64,000 nucleotides of DNA from Bacillota bacterium (GCA_023412665.1 JAEZCA010000022.1:48465-112464); one strand, 5' to 3'; positions 25,301 to 34,556 are shown, numbered from the stretch's first letter. The notes: a model not told the origin generated them from the sequence alone. Numbers and translations: made by a program.

Positions 25301-27736
25301 CTACTTAAGCTTTTGAGCCAGCTTGGCGCGTCGGTCAATCTGAAGCTTCTCAAATACTGCCCGAAGATGAGCTCGAACCGTGCTTTCAGTTACAACCAGT
25401 CTTTGCGCTATCTCGCTATTTCGAAGACCTTCTGCGGCAAGGCATGCCACCTCAAATTCCCTGGAAGTCAGGTCGGAAGGAAATTCGGAGGGTCTGATGG
25501 CATTATGTAAAGTGTCCCAGCCATTCCCATAACGTTCTTTTATTTCTTTAAACCTTTCAAAACACATGGGATATTTTTCTTCAATTAACTCATCTACCAA
25601 ACCTTTCAGCAGCCACGAATAAGGTGCTAAAGGAAATAGCATTCCGTCAGACAATGCTATTTCTACAGCCTGCCTCAACAGCCTTTCTGCCAGGGCACGG
25701 TTTTCTAAATAAACATGACCGATAGCAGAGAGAATCAACAGGATATGGTGTATAACGGGCTTACCAATTCCGATCTTTGGAATAAGAACCTCAATTATTC
25801 CAATGAGCTTGGCAATTTCACCTTTGTTCATAAGATAGCTTATGTATACAAATATTGCATCGTTAATTATAGTCATGGGAAGCATACTGCTTAAAAAGTC
25901 GCCATTCTTAAGCCACTCAGCAATACGCTCCGCTTCTGCCAGTTCATTGAATAAAACACCCCGTACAATATCTAAAACTGACTGAAATACAATAGTATTC
26001 TGTGATTGGTAGGAAGCAGCCCGTTCCATTGAGCTTATCGCATTCTGCCAGCCCTCCGCATCAGACTTTTGCAATGCTATCTGTGCCAGTATTAGTGTGG
26101 CTCCCAGCTGTAATATGCCTTGTTTTTTGCTTTCAGAAAGAAACGCTGCCTTATGAGAGAGTATTTCACATTCTTGTATATTACATCTGTAAAAAGCAAG
26201 CTGAGCTCGAAACAAAATATCTGCACCGGTTCCGTGACCGTTTGTCAGCCTTGAATATAATGCAATATATTCTTCAAAATAGTCCGCCTCTCTATCTGCT
26301 TCGCCAGGGCAGATATGGAATACTGTATAGGGCGCGTATTCGCCAAACCACCAGGGCACATCCGGAAGGATGACCCGCGAACATTTGCCATCAAAAAGCT
26401 CTGCAGCCTTTCTGAGGATATGGATCATTTCCTTAAGATCGGGATAGCTCTGGAAGGAGGACAAAAGTGTCCATTCAGCAAGTAAAGCTGGAGTATGAAT
26501 AGCCTTTAACTCTTTCATCAGTATGTCAAACTCCGTATGCTTATCCGAAGCTAACAATGCCCATGCAACTCGAAGCATAGACAGGAGATTTTCCTTCCTA
26601 ATATCCTCGGGACAGTTCTGTGCTATATCAAGGGCTATCTCAGAAAATGGCTTTCCATCTATTTTTTCCAAAATTATATGCGAGAAATCCATGGACAGCA
26701 TCCGCTGATAATCGTCAATTTGCGAATAATAGCCCATCGCATTGACAATCAGGCCTTCATCCCTGTAAATATCTCCTGCCCGCAATAGACAATCCCGTTC
26801 AAATTCAGCTCCACTGTCCCTGCGTTTTTTTGCCAGCAATTCTGATAATATACTATGCAGTTCATATTGACCCTGCAAAGGTTCATAACATATAAACGGG
26901 CCCTCTAACAGTGCCTGCGCATATTCCGGCAGCTTATTGTTTTCTGTTACTGCACAGGCCTGCTGCATGGTAATATCCTCAAAGGGTGACAGGCGCAAAA
27001 GAAATGTCCTCTGCTCTTCTGTGAGCGTATTCCAGTACAACCTCTCCATAAGCACCATTATTCCGACATGATCATAAAGCATACCTGTATCCTTGATTGC
27101 GCGTAGCTGCAGATATATTGCTATGATCCAGCCTTCCGTATAGTCAGCAATGTTCTTCGCTTCTTCAGCTGTTATGTTAACGCCTGCCTGAGAATAATAG
27201 GAACGGATATCCTCTGAATTCAATTTTAAATCTGCTATGTTGATATGAAGCCATTCATGCCCGATCAAAGTAGAAAACTGCTCTCTTTTTAGCACCTGCG
27301 TAATAAAAATAATATGCAGATCTTTGCATTTATGCTCAAAAAGCGCCTTAAAAAACGCATCAGGAAATGCATTGTATAATAGTTGGAAATCATCAATCAC
27401 AAGATATGTCTCACTAAAACACCTAACTGACCTCAATGCATCAGTTACATTGCCTATGGTAGCAGCATTTGGCAGCTCATATTTCAGGAGACGTCCACCA
27501 GCATCGCTGTCTATTTTTTCAATACTCAAGCATAGACGCTTATAAGCCGAAGCAGGCAATTCCTCAACGCTGGTAAACCAATATACATGCGCGTCCTTCG
27601 GAAGCTGGCTTAAAAAGCAGTCTCGTATCAGTGTAGTCTTGCCATAACCCGATGGAGCCTCTACAACTGTTGTTAAAGCACTGCGAATTTCCTCAGTTTT
27701 TCTTTTGAGCTTGTACGAAAAATAGTAATGTTCCAT
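25301..27736 (-). CDS. MalT-like LuxR-family regulator with STAND ATPase domain
   Basis: An 811-residue one-component regulator. The N-terminal STAND NTPase domain has Walker A EAPSGYGKTTLI (~28-39) and an acidic Walker B YLVIDDFQLLYN (~113). A long helical repeat region (~330-730) is the usual TPR-like inducer-sensing part. The C-terminus carries a LuxR-type helix-turn-helix: LTSREFEVACLAAEGLRNSE and VTESTVRAHLRAVFEKL. MalT relatives bind an inducer sugar and ATP, oligomerise, and activate sugar genes. Here it is divergent from the beta-helix lipoprotein gene at 28060, and palindromic sites lie in the shared 323-bp gap, so that gene is the likely target. The surface protein downstream may be another. 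Confidence 0.9.
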   Translation of the reverse strand: MEHYYFSYKLKRKTEEIRSALTTVVEAPSGYGKTTLIRDCFLSQLPKDAHVYWFTSVEELPASAYKRLCLSIEKIDSDAGGRLLKYELPNAATIGNVTDALRSVRCFSETYLVIDDFQLLYNAFPDAFFKALFEHKCKDLHIIFITQVLKREQFSTLIGHEWLHINIADLKLNSEDIRSYYSQAGVNITAEEAKNIADYTEGWIIAIYLQLRAIKDTGMLYDHVGIMVLMERLYWNTLTEEQRTFLLRLSPFEDITMQQACAVTENNKLPEYAQALLEGPFICYEPLQGQYELHSILSELLAKKRRDSGAEFERDCLLRAGDIYRDEGLIVNAMGYYSQIDDYQRMLSMDFSHIILEKIDGKPFSEIALDIAQNCPEDIRKENLLSMLRVAWALLASDKHTEFDILMKELKAIHTPALLAEWTLLSSFQSYPDLKEMIHILRKAAELFDGKCSRVILPDVPWWFGEYAPYTVFHICPGEADREADYFEEYIALYSRLTNGHGTGADILFRAQLAFYRCNIQECEILSHKAAFLSESKKQGILQLGATLILAQIALQKSDAEGWQNAISSMERAASYQSQNTIVFQSVLDIVRGVLFNELAEAERIAEWLKNGDFLSSMLPMTIINDAIFVYISYLMNKGEIAKLIGIIEVLIPKIGIGKPVIHHILLILSAIGHVYLENRALAERLLRQAVEIALSDGMLFPLAPYSWLLKGLVDELIEEKYPMCFERFKEIKERYGNGWDTLHNAIRPSEFPSDLTSREFEVACLAAEGLRNSEIAQRLVVTESTVRAHLRAVFEKLQIDRRAKLAQKLK

Positions 27737-27847
27737 GCTATTATTTTATAGAACAGATTACATTTTTTCAAGATTCTTCATCCAAATTCTCACTGCACGC
27801 ACAATTATACCATTTCCCGCCATAATTTTAAAATGCCAGTTACCATC

Positions 27848-27973
27848 TTTTCTATGCAAACGCATAGAAACCGGTTTTCAGTAATATCACCTCCAGGCTA
27901 ACTTTACTGTTATCATCCGTCACGCCGGTAATCTGTAGGGTATATTAAACTTTTAATAGATGTTTTCTATGCA
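27848..27973. promoter_or_regulatory. Candidate operator sites between the MalT-like regulator and the lipoprotein gene
   Basis: TTTCTATGC and GCATAGAAA form a perfect 9-bp inverted repeat with a 4-nt spacer at 27849-27870. The half site TTTTCTATGC recurs at 27963-27972. Both lie in the divergent promoter region, as expected for activator binding. The link to the regulator is inference. Confidence 0.5.
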
Positions 27974-28059
27974 TAATAGTGTTAAAATAAATTGGATGTA
28001 TTAGAAAAATGAGAGTTATTTTGTCATTATCTTAAGATTTTATTAAGGAGCCAAGTCTT

Positions 28060-30309
28060 ATGAAAAAGTGTATTTCTTACATTCTTTCTCTAGTATGCAT
28101 ACTTTCGCTAGTAGCTTGTTCGGACCAAAATGTGGAACCAACCAAAACCACACCCACAACCATTACACCCACAGACGTACCAGCTATAACCGAAGCACCT
28201 ATTTCCAGTTCATTACCTGAAGTCGATGAAGCGCATAACATGGGTATTGTTTCGGATGCTTTGTTATCTGATTTGACCAATTCTGCAGATTTCCCATCAT
28301 TCTACGATATGGTAAGCCAGTTTATTTCCATTGTAGACGAGAATGCATTGGCAAAGTGGACAGAAAAGGTAGATCGCAGCGGTTTTCCTTCACGGTCCAT
28401 GCGCCGCGATGATGCGTTGGTTCTGATCATGGAGGCTGCTGACGCACTCGGGTGGACAACCTATAATGCGCGCGAATACGCTTTTTGCATTGAAAACGAA
28501 GTGAACTATGACCTCATTTTTTCCCAACTATCATGGGATTATCCGTATCTAACTGATGCAGACCGCCAGGTGTCTCTTTTGTTTTCCGATGGGTCACAGG
28601 ATCCCGTAGGTAATGTTGCATCAACCGCTGTTTACTACATGCAGCGGCGAATGGATCTGAGTCAGCGGACGCATTTTTTAACCTGCGATGAGAATATGGA
28701 TTTCCATTTGAACGCAGAATTAACAAAAGAAGATGCAATTGCCGCTATAATGCGTTTATATCACTCGGAGATTCTGGGCATCAATTTAATGCAGCGCCGC
28801 GTTCCCACAGAAGAAGACGAAGCGCTTTTGAAGCAGGCAGATGACCTGAAACTGCGAATCCTCAATAATCAGGACAGCCTGGCGTGCACCGGTACAGCAT
28901 ACTATATATCTTCAAGCAGCGGTGATGACACCGCAGATGGCAAGAGCCCGGAAACGGCTTGGGCAACACTGGATAAGGTAAACACAGCTCCTCTAAAAGA
29001 GGGAGACGGCGTGTATTTCAAGCGTGGCGATCTATGGCGCGGACAGCTCTGGGCGCAAAAGGGCGTGGTCTATTCGGCCTATGGCGAGGGAGACAAACCC
29101 AAGCTATACGCGTCCTCCTGTAACGGCGCAGACCCCTCAAAATGGGCACTTGTTGATGGGACGAATAACATCTGGCGCTTTTCCGAAAAGTTGATGCACT
29201 GCGGCAACATCATATTCAACGAGGGGGAATCCTACGCGCACGGGATTTATCCGGCATATTTAAATGGATATGTTTCCACGGTAAATCCAGGGCAACCCTT
29301 TGATTTGGTACAGGAACTGTCCAGAGATTTGGATTTCTTTTCGGCGGCGGACAGCATCTTGTATGACGGCGCTCCCTTCCGTTATACCGTAATGGATACC
29401 AGCGATTATAACGAGAGACCCGAAGTTGTGGGCGATCTATATCTTCGTTGTGATAAAGGTAACCCTGGCGAGGTGTATCAAAGCATTGAGTTCGCAGAAC
29501 GACAGAACATCATTATTCCTGCAGACGATACGGTGTTTAACAATCTATGCATTAAGTACTGCGGCTCCCACGCTATTTTTGGCGGCGATATGGGCTTTGA
29601 TGTCAGCTTCTGTGAGATCGGTTGGATAGGCGGCAGCATACAGTATTATTCATATGACACCGGCGAAGCTGCTCTCTATGGCAATGGTGTGGAGTGCGAT
29701 GGCAGCTATGATCATTATTCGGTCACGGACTGTTATATTTATCAGTGCTTCGACGCAGGAGTTTCCAATCAGGACCCGCAGGAAGATGTATCGGTAACCG
29801 GAAATGATAATATTGGATATCATGATGTCTTGCAGCAAAACGTCACCTATGCGCGAAACTTATTTGCTTATATAAGCATGCCCATAGAAATCTTCTTTAC
29901 ACTTGAGGACAACGCAGGTTTTGGTACGCATAGAATGGAGAATACGCTGATTGAGGATAACTACTTCCTCTATACGGGTTACGGATTTACATCCACAGTT
30001 ATGCCTGACTGGTCTAAATTTAGCTCTGCATATGAAGGGCACAGGCACCCCAATACTGCCAAAAACTTCGTTATGAGAAACAATGTGTTCTATCTTTCCA
30101 CAGGACCTCTGATAACCTCTGGCGCTAAAGCAGAATTCCTGCCCCTGCTGGAAGGAAATACATACGTCCAGACAAACGGTGGGTGGCTTGCTTATTGGAC
30201 GCCTCAGGGAGAGACCGAAGGCAGATATATTGCCTATAAGCAAGCAACTATTGCAGATATCATAGTCAATGAATTGGGAGATAAAAAGGGGGTCTCTTTC
30301 GTGAAGTAA
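28060..30309 (+). CDS. Secreted lipoprotein with right-handed beta-helix domain
   Basis: 749 residues, ribosome site AAGGAG. Signal peptide with lipobox SLVACS (Cys20) and a Thr/Pro-rich linker to ~50. Residues ~75-270 are helical, with stretches similar to S-layer homology segments (MRRDDALVLIMEAADALGW, LTKEDAIAAIMRLY). From ~285 a parallel beta-helix begins with the typical entry YYISSSSGDDTADGKSPETA and continues through coils with repeated N/D ladders (NIIFNEGESY, GNGVECDGSYDHYSVTDCYI). Families of this fold include pectate lyases, alginate lyases and other polysaccharide-active enzymes, plus non-catalytic adhesins. No catalytic triad can be named, so the substrate is open. It probably belongs to the regulon of the divergent MalT-like protein. 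Confidence 0.75.
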   Translation: MKKCISYILSLVCILSLVACSDQNVEPTKTTPTTITPTDVPAITEAPISSSLPEVDEAHNMGIVSDALLSDLTNSADFPSFYDMVSQFISIVDENALAKWTEKVDRSGFPSRSMRRDDALVLIMEAADALGWTTYNAREYAFCIENEVNYDLIFSQLSWDYPYLTDADRQVSLLFSDGSQDPVGNVASTAVYYMQRRMDLSQRTHFLTCDENMDFHLNAELTKEDAIAAIMRLYHSEILGINLMQRRVPTEEDEALLKQADDLKLRILNNQDSLACTGTAYYISSSSGDDTADGKSPETAWATLDKVNTAPLKEGDGVYFKRGDLWRGQLWAQKGVVYSAYGEGDKPKLYASSCNGADPSKWALVDGTNNIWRFSEKLMHCGNIIFNEGESYAHGIYPAYLNGYVSTVNPGQPFDLVQELSRDLDFFSAADSILYDGAPFRYTVMDTSDYNERPEVVGDLYLRCDKGNPGEVYQSIEFAERQNIIIPADDTVFNNLCIKYCGSHAIFGGDMGFDVSFCEIGWIGGSIQYYSYDTGEAALYGNGVECDGSYDHYSVTDCYIYQCFDAGVSNQDPQEDVSVTGNDNIGYHDVLQQNVTYARNLFAYISMPIEIFFTLEDNAGFGTHRMENTLIEDNYFLYTGYGFTSTVMPDWSKFSSAYEGHRHPNTAKNFVMRNNVFYLSTGPLITSGAKAEFLPLLEGNTYVQTNGGWLAYWTPQGETEGRYIAYKQATIADIIVNELGDKKGVSFVK

Positions 30310-30335
30310 GCTGCCCTGCTTTTACCACGCCTTTG

Positions 30336-31124
30336 TTAGCGTATTCTTGCCTGCAGTTCCAGAAATATTGTTTCTTCTGCAAGCAAATCAGTTAACAGCC
30401 CGACCTGGACCAGATAGAGGGGCCTTAGTTTATGCTGCTGCAGATAATCCCATAGTTTATGCTGCTGTAGTTCAGCATTTTCTTTTGTGTAGCAAACGCA
30501 GGCATAATCACCTCCCTGAATCAGGCGGCAGTCATCCTTGACTCCGGCAACAAAAACGCAGAGGTATTCGGGATGAATCTCATCCCGGTCATTTACAGAC
30601 AACAGAATCCCTTCCTCATATGTGCTCACGAGGCCGCGCCCGCTCGCCGCCAAGTACAGCTCGGAGTAATCAAAAACGTACTCCTCTAATGACTTATTCT
30701 GGTCAAATGATGCGGTAACGGCATAACGGTCGGGCAGACGCCTTAAATAGACCTCATTCTCCTTGACCGCCATCTCGGCGCGTTCAACCGATTTATTAAC
30801 CTCGTCTATCCCGTGAATGATATCAGCAAGTGCCTCCATTTTCCGGCGCGTTTTTTCTTTATGCAAGTTGAGGAAATCAATAAGGCTCTTGGAATCTTTG
30901 CTCTTAAAAAACGGGATCAGGTCGACAGGACTGATATCCATCGTTCTTGCCGCCTTGATGATATCAAGATAGACAAACTGGCTGATGTGATAATACCTGT
31001 ATTTGCTGTCCGGGTTTATGTATGAGGGCTTTAAGAGGCCGATCCTGTCGTAGAACCTTAGCGCCTTGATCGTTATCCCCTTGATTTTTGATATCTCACC
31101 GATGGTAAAATAATTATTATCCAC
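30336..31124 (-). CDS. MerR-family regulator with GyrI-like effector domain (BmrR type)
   Basis: 262 residues. The N-terminal winged helix is classical MerR: FTIGEISKIKGITIKALRFYD...GLLKPSYI and YRYYHISQF. A coiled coil (~75-120) follows, then a GyrI-like multidrug-binding domain (~120-262, RRLPDRYAVTASF, YACVCYTKENAELQQHK). This layout is that of BmrR, which twists a promoter with a 19-bp spacer upon ligand binding. Exactly such a promoter is present just upstream, driving the divergent serine hydrolase gene. A short tandem duplication near the C-terminus repeats LQQHKL. Target and ligand are not known, but the ligand is probably hydrophobic or cationic. Confidence 0.9.
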   Translation of the reverse strand: MDNNYFTIGEISKIKGITIKALRFYDRIGLLKPSYINPDSKYRYYHISQFVYLDIIKAARTMDISPVDLIPFFKSKDSKSLIDFLNLHKEKTRRKMEALADIIHGIDEVNKSVERAEMAVKENEVYLRRLPDRYAVTASFDQNKSLEEYVFDYSELYLAASGRGLVSTYEEGILLSVNDRDEIHPEYLCVFVAGVKDDCRLIQGGDYACVCYTKENAELQQHKLWDYLQQHKLRPLYLVQVGLLTDLLAEETIFLELQARIR

Positions 31125-31127
31125 GTA

Positions 31128-31158
31128 TTGACTCTCCCCTTAGGGTATACATTATAAT
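31128..31158 (+). promoter_or_regulatory. MerR-type promoter with 19-bp spacer
   Basis: TTGACT at 31128-31133 and TATAAT at 31153-31158 are separated by 19 bp, longer than a normal 17-bp spacer and diagnostic of MerR-family activation. The spacer contains a short dyad CCCTTAGGG. The promoter reads towards the serine hydrolase gene. Confidence 0.75.
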
Positions 31159-31244
31159 GCCATTATAGAGCAGATACAGCTAAGAGTAAAGCGTAAAAGG
31201 AGATTTTTTAAAGAAAGTATGCTGCATCTAAAGCGGGGCTTGAT

Positions 31245-32387
31245 ATGAAAAAGAGAATATTTGCTATCACCATCCTATTGCTTTTCATCCTCACCGCCGT
31301 CTGTACTTTTCTCAATCTACGCGGTTCGCAACTGGATGAAGAGTATGTGTCAGGGCTCATCGACAGGACTCGGCTGAAATATAACATACCTGCTATATCG
31401 ATCAGCGTTATGGACTCGGAGCAAATCCAATATACCGTCTTCGACGGCGTGAGAATATACGGGACAGAGGACAGAATCTCCGAAGATGATTATTTTCACA
31501 TCGGGTCATGTTCAAAATCCATTCTGGCATATATGGCAGCGAAGCTGATTGAGGAAGGTTCGCTAAGCTGGGACACAAGGTTCTTTGATATCTACCCTGA
31601 ACTGAAAGCCGACGTTCTGGAAGACTATTCAGAGATTACGCTGGAAGACCTGCTGTCCTGCCGCGCCGGTATTAAGCCCTACACTTCCGGGTTGGAAGCG
31701 TACCCCGACCTCTCGGCGTCATGGACCAGGGAGCTCGACTTTATCAGGTATCTGCTTTCCCAGCCTCCCACATCGGGCCGAAGCAGTTCAGGCAAATATG
31801 AATTCCTGTACTCCAATGCGAGTTTCATACCTGCCACTGCCATGCTCAAAAAAGTCTCGGGCCTCTCCTGGGAGGAATTGCTTCAGAAGTATATCGTCCG
31901 AGAGCTTGGGATTGATGTGTTCATAGGCTGGCCATATGAAATGAGTCAGAACCAACCCTGGGGTCATCTGCCAGGAACAGAGAATACTCCCACGGTCATT
32001 GGCCCCGGCTCCGGTTACGCAATTAATCCTCTTATCTGGCCGGCAGGCAATATCAGCATGACGGGCGAAGGCTTTACTAAATATGTGGAGCTCCATCTGC
32101 GGGGTATGATGGGGACCGGCTCCGAGCTGGACAGCGAAACCTACAGGTATATGGACACAGAATACAGCGAGTTCTCGCTGGGCGCATGGAACGGGACGAT
32201 GGCCGGAAAGAATTATATCTGTCTGGACGGCACGGCTGGAACTTTCTATACCAGGGGCTTTATTATACCCGGTTCGGATTTCGGCTGCTCGATCATGATG
32301 AACTGCGGCTCGGAACAGGCGGCCGAATACATTACAATACAGCTCATGAAAGCCTATTACAACTGGTGGTGGATGTTCTGGACATAA
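31245..32387 (+). CDS. Class C beta-lactamase / penicillin-binding-like serine hydrolase
   Basis: 380 residues with an N-terminal membrane anchor (ITILLLFILTAVCTFL). The catalytic fold of the AmpC/DD-peptidase superfamily is clear: the SxxK motif SCSK (~86) with nucleophile Ser, the YxN motif YSN (~187), and a C-terminal LDGTAG at the place of the KTG-like strand. The usual HTG is replaced by DGT, as in several esterase-like members. It should hydrolyse a peptide, ester or beta-lactam at the cell surface. Its gene starts 87 bp after a MerR-type promoter, and the small lipoprotein gene follows after 27 bp, so the two form an operon under the divergent MerR regulator. Confidence 0.85.
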   Translation: MKKRIFAITILLLFILTAVCTFLNLRGSQLDEEYVSGLIDRTRLKYNIPAISISVMDSEQIQYTVFDGVRIYGTEDRISEDDYFHIGSCSKSILAYMAAKLIEEGSLSWDTRFFDIYPELKADVLEDYSEITLEDLLSCRAGIKPYTSGLEAYPDLSASWTRELDFIRYLLSQPPTSGRSSSGKYEFLYSNASFIPATAMLKKVSGLSWEELLQKYIVRELGIDVFIGWPYEMSQNQPWGHLPGTENTPTVIGPGSGYAINPLIWPAGNISMTGEGFTKYVELHLRGMMGTGSELDSETYRYMDTEYSEFSLGAWNGTMAGKNYICLDGTAGTFYTRGFIIPGSDFGCSIMMNCGSEQAAEYITIQLMKAYYNWWWMFWT

Positions 32388-32414
32388 ATCTGAATTTGGA
32401 AAGGAGAACAGAAA

Positions 32415-32819
32415 ATGAAAAAGCTCGGGAGAAACCTCATCGTTGCACTGGCCTTGGCCCTCATACTCATGCTGTCGTCATGCGGGAGCTCGTTTGATTA
32501 CGACAAGGACACCGCTGTCCAAAACGCGCAGCTTCTTATAGAAAAAGCAAACAGTGGAGATTACCAGGGGATCTTCGACATGATGCACGAGACTGTACAG
32601 AGTCTAGTGCCAGTCGAAACGCTGCGAGACTCATGGGATCCCATCCTGTCATCGTCGGGCACATTTATCGCATATGAAAAAACCACAACTACAGGCGCTT
32701 CGCAGGACGGCGTCAACTATATCGTTGTTATTGTACCATGCAAGTATGAAAACAACACTCTGAAATATACATTCACCTTTACGGAAGATTATAAGATCGC
32801 GTCGCTTGAACTGAAATAA
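32415..32819 (+). CDS. DUF3887-like small lipoprotein
   Basis: 134 residues with ribosome site AAAGGAGA. Signal peptide and lipobox LMLSSC (Cys23), then one small cone-shaped domain: AVQNAQLLIEKANSGDYQGI, TLRDSWDPIL and IASLELK at the end. This matches the DUF3887 pattern, a secreted domain related in fold to NTF2-like proteins. Cytoplasmic partners are not expected; it should sit on the outer face of the membrane next to the serine hydrolase, with which it forms an operon. Role unknown. Confidence 0.75.
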   Translation: MKKLGRNLIVALALALILMLSSCGSSFDYDKDTAVQNAQLLIEKANSGDYQGIFDMMHETVQSLVPVETLRDSWDPILSSSGTFIAYEKTTTTGASQDGVNYIVVIVPCKYENNTLKYTFTFTEDYKIASLELK

Positions 32820-32841
32820 TCGTAAAGTACAAAAACATATA

Positions 32842-32900
32842 AACGCCCCTGCGTTTGAGTTCAATATGAACCAAAGGTAAACCATTGACAAGAACAGTTA
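32842..32900 (-). pseudogene. 59-bp relic of a type I restriction gene (hsdR)
   Basis: Matches 38590-38648, inside the intact hsdR gene, with about six differences and 26 consecutive identical bases. Both lie on the minus strand and code for TVLVNGLPLVHIELKRRGV, the HsdR nuclease motif with the catalytic E-x-K. Nothing else of the gene remains. Confidence 0.7.
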
Positions 32901-32925
32901 TTGACAAGTTTTTTGATACGTGTTA

Positions 32926-32967
32926 CCCTGCTAATAAAGGACAATATATTGTCTTTTATTAGCAGGG
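32926..32967. promoter_or_regulatory. 42-bp near-perfect palindrome, probable MarR operator
   Basis: Two 21-base halves starting CCCTGCTAATAAA are inverted copies with one mismatch, centred at 32946/32947. The palindrome ends 8 bp before the marR start codon and overlaps its ribosome site (GGGAGG). It fits autoregulation, and as RNA it could also hide the ribosome site. Confidence 0.65.
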
Positions 32968-32975
32968 AGGCAATC

Positions 32976-33560
32976 GTGGATAATGACAATGTATTAAAAG
33001 ACTTATTTTTAATGCAGCAAGTATATGCAACTTTGTTTTCTGTTTACAACAAATTGCAGACAGAAAGCGATAAGCATTTTGTTGCGCTCTCCTCCAGACA
33101 ATATATGACAATGCTTGCAATTTTTCATCTGCCGGAAAATGAAACAACAATAAATAATATTGCTAAAAAATTGGGGTCCACAAAGCAAAACACCAAGCAA
33201 CTCATTACCGCGTTGGAAAAGAAGGGTTATATAAAACTAAAACCAAGCGACATTGACAAGCGTGCGATAAATATAAGCGTGACTCCTTCAGGTATAAATG
33301 AGATGCTTAAGTCAGGCGAAATTGGCATCATGTTTTTAGCGGATGTATTTAATGAATTTACCGGTGAAGAACTGCAAACTTTATGGGATTTAATGAAAAA
33401 AATTTATCGGTTTGATGGCAAAGAGCAAGATGGCTTTGAAGATGATCCCGGCGAAAACAATACAATGGATGAAGCAGCGCAAGAAACACAAGCAAAGGCA
33501 CTTCAGGCTTTCATTGATAAAAGGAAAAAATCTGTTTTGGAAAGAAGAGACAAAACATGA
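32976..33560 (+). CDS. MarR-family transcriptional regulator
   Basis: The GTG at 32976 follows GGGAGG and yields 194 residues (VDNDNVLKDLFLMQQVYATL), fitting the family better than a start at 32901. The winged helix is visible as ALSSRQYMTMLAIFHLPENE, INNIAKKLGSTKQNTKQLIT and EKKGYIKLKPSDIDKRAINI (~45-115). The C-terminal tail of about 60 residues is acidic and longer than usual. It overlaps the CPBP protease gene by four bases (ATGA), so both are cotranslated, and a 42-bp palindrome in front of it suggests autoregulation. The ligand is unknown. Confidence 0.88.
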   Translation: MDNDNVLKDLFLMQQVYATLFSVYNKLQTESDKHFVALSSRQYMTMLAIFHLPENETTINNIAKKLGSTKQNTKQLITALEKKGYIKLKPSDIDKRAINISVTPSGINEMLKSGEIGIMFLADVFNEFTGEELQTLWDLMKKIYRFDGKEQDGFEDDPGENNTMDEAAQETQAKALQAFIDKRKKSVLERRDKT

Positions 33561-34279
33561 ACAATAGTGTCAAGAATCTTAGTGGGATGCAGGCAATATT
33601 ACTGCACTTGGCTCCCGGGATACCTATCATATTTGTTGCCTTTGCGTTATCAAATCCTTATTGGGGAATAGGTCTGCCATTTATGTTGTCAATTTATCTG
33701 GCGATCGCTTTTGGCCTTATTCCAACAGAACTGCTTATCCTGTATATCGTGGCACATCGCAGCGGCAAGAAAATAAAGGATGTTATTTTCTTTACAGAGA
33801 AAACATCTTTATTAAGAAGTATTTTATGGATACTCCCACTATTTACTTTTTTAGGATTTGCTTTTGCTATTCTGCCTGAAGTTGAAAAACCCATGTGGAC
33901 AATGTTTAACTGGGTACCTGAGTGGTTTCGCATTGATATAGACCTGATAAAGCAGCAACCGTCATTTATATGGCCTGCAATTTTACTCGCCTTTGTTTTT
34001 AATGGACTCTTGGGGCCGATCGTTGAGGAGATATATTTCCGGGGATTTCTGCTGCCGCGTATGAGCAATTTGGGGAAGCTGGCACCTCTGGTCAATGTAG
34101 TTTTATTTTCCTTATATCATTTCTTTACACCTTGGGAAAACATCACACGTATTGTAGCAATGCTTCCATTAGTATATGCTGTTTGGTACAATAAAAATAT
34201 CAGGATAGGGATTATTGTTCACTGCTTGGGCAATTTAACCGGAACTATATTAACAGCTGTATTTCTATTAAGTGCGTGA
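33557..34279 (+). CDS. CPBP-family intramembrane metalloprotease (CAAX/Abi type)
   Basis: 240 residues with about six to seven hydrophobic segments. The conserved CPBP motifs are present: EEIYFRGFLLPRM (motif 1, Glu-Glu and Arg), FSLYHFFTPW (motif 2, His) and IIVHCLGNLTG (motif 3, His and Asn). In this family the Glu and His residues bind the metal. Members process prenylated proteins in eukaryotes, and in bacteria are linked to bacteriocin self-immunity and envelope stress. It is translationally coupled to the upstream MarR gene, suggesting that the regulator controls this enzyme in response to a small molecule or peptide. Confidence 0.88.
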   Translation: MNNSVKNLSGMQAILLHLAPGIPIIFVAFALSNPYWGIGLPFMLSIYLAIAFGLIPTELLILYIVAHRSGKKIKDVIFFTEKTSLLRSILWILPLFTFLGFAFAILPEVEKPMWTMFNWVPEWFRIDIDLIKQQPSFIWPAILLAFVFNGLLGPIVEEIYFRGFLLPRMSNLGKLAPLVNVVLFSLYHFFTPWENITRIVAMLPLVYAVWYNKNIRIGIIVHCLGNLTGTILTAVFLLSA

Positions 34280-34289
34280 AGGGTTTAAG

Positions 34290-34556
34290 GCTTTTTCGCC
34301 AGATACAGGACATGTATGTCATGGAACACGATCCTGTCTCCAGCCCCTAAAACAGCTTCTTTGAGGCCGCCTCTTTTCCATGCATTCCTATCAAAATGGC
34401 CGAAAATACCGTCGGGCAACGTGAGGATGCTTTCAGTACTGAACCCTGCAGGCCTACAAATGCAATTCGAAGGTTAGAACTACTTGAGTTGCCTAGTGCC
34501 GTCCGCGTTTTGCAAAACAATGCCCGGCTGCTGCCTGTGTATGGCTCCTCATCCAT
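34290..34556 (-). other. Unidentified coding relic in two frames
   Basis: On the minus strand, one frame ends with an ordered stretch ending GDRIVFHDIHVLYLAKKP. A second frame covers the first part (34347-34556, RALFCKTRTALGNSSSSNLR). They appear to be one decayed gene with a frameshift. I do not recognise the family. Confidence 0.3.

Noticed and set aside
28060..30309. Calling the beta-helix lipoprotein a pectate lyase
   Set aside because: The fold is visible but no catalytic Asp/Arg/Lys arrangement of a known pectate lyase can be identified, so the activity stays open.
30424..30480. Tandem repeat in the MerR gene as a regulatory or variable element
   Set aside because: It is a single short duplication that only repeats LQQHKL in frame and is likely harmless.
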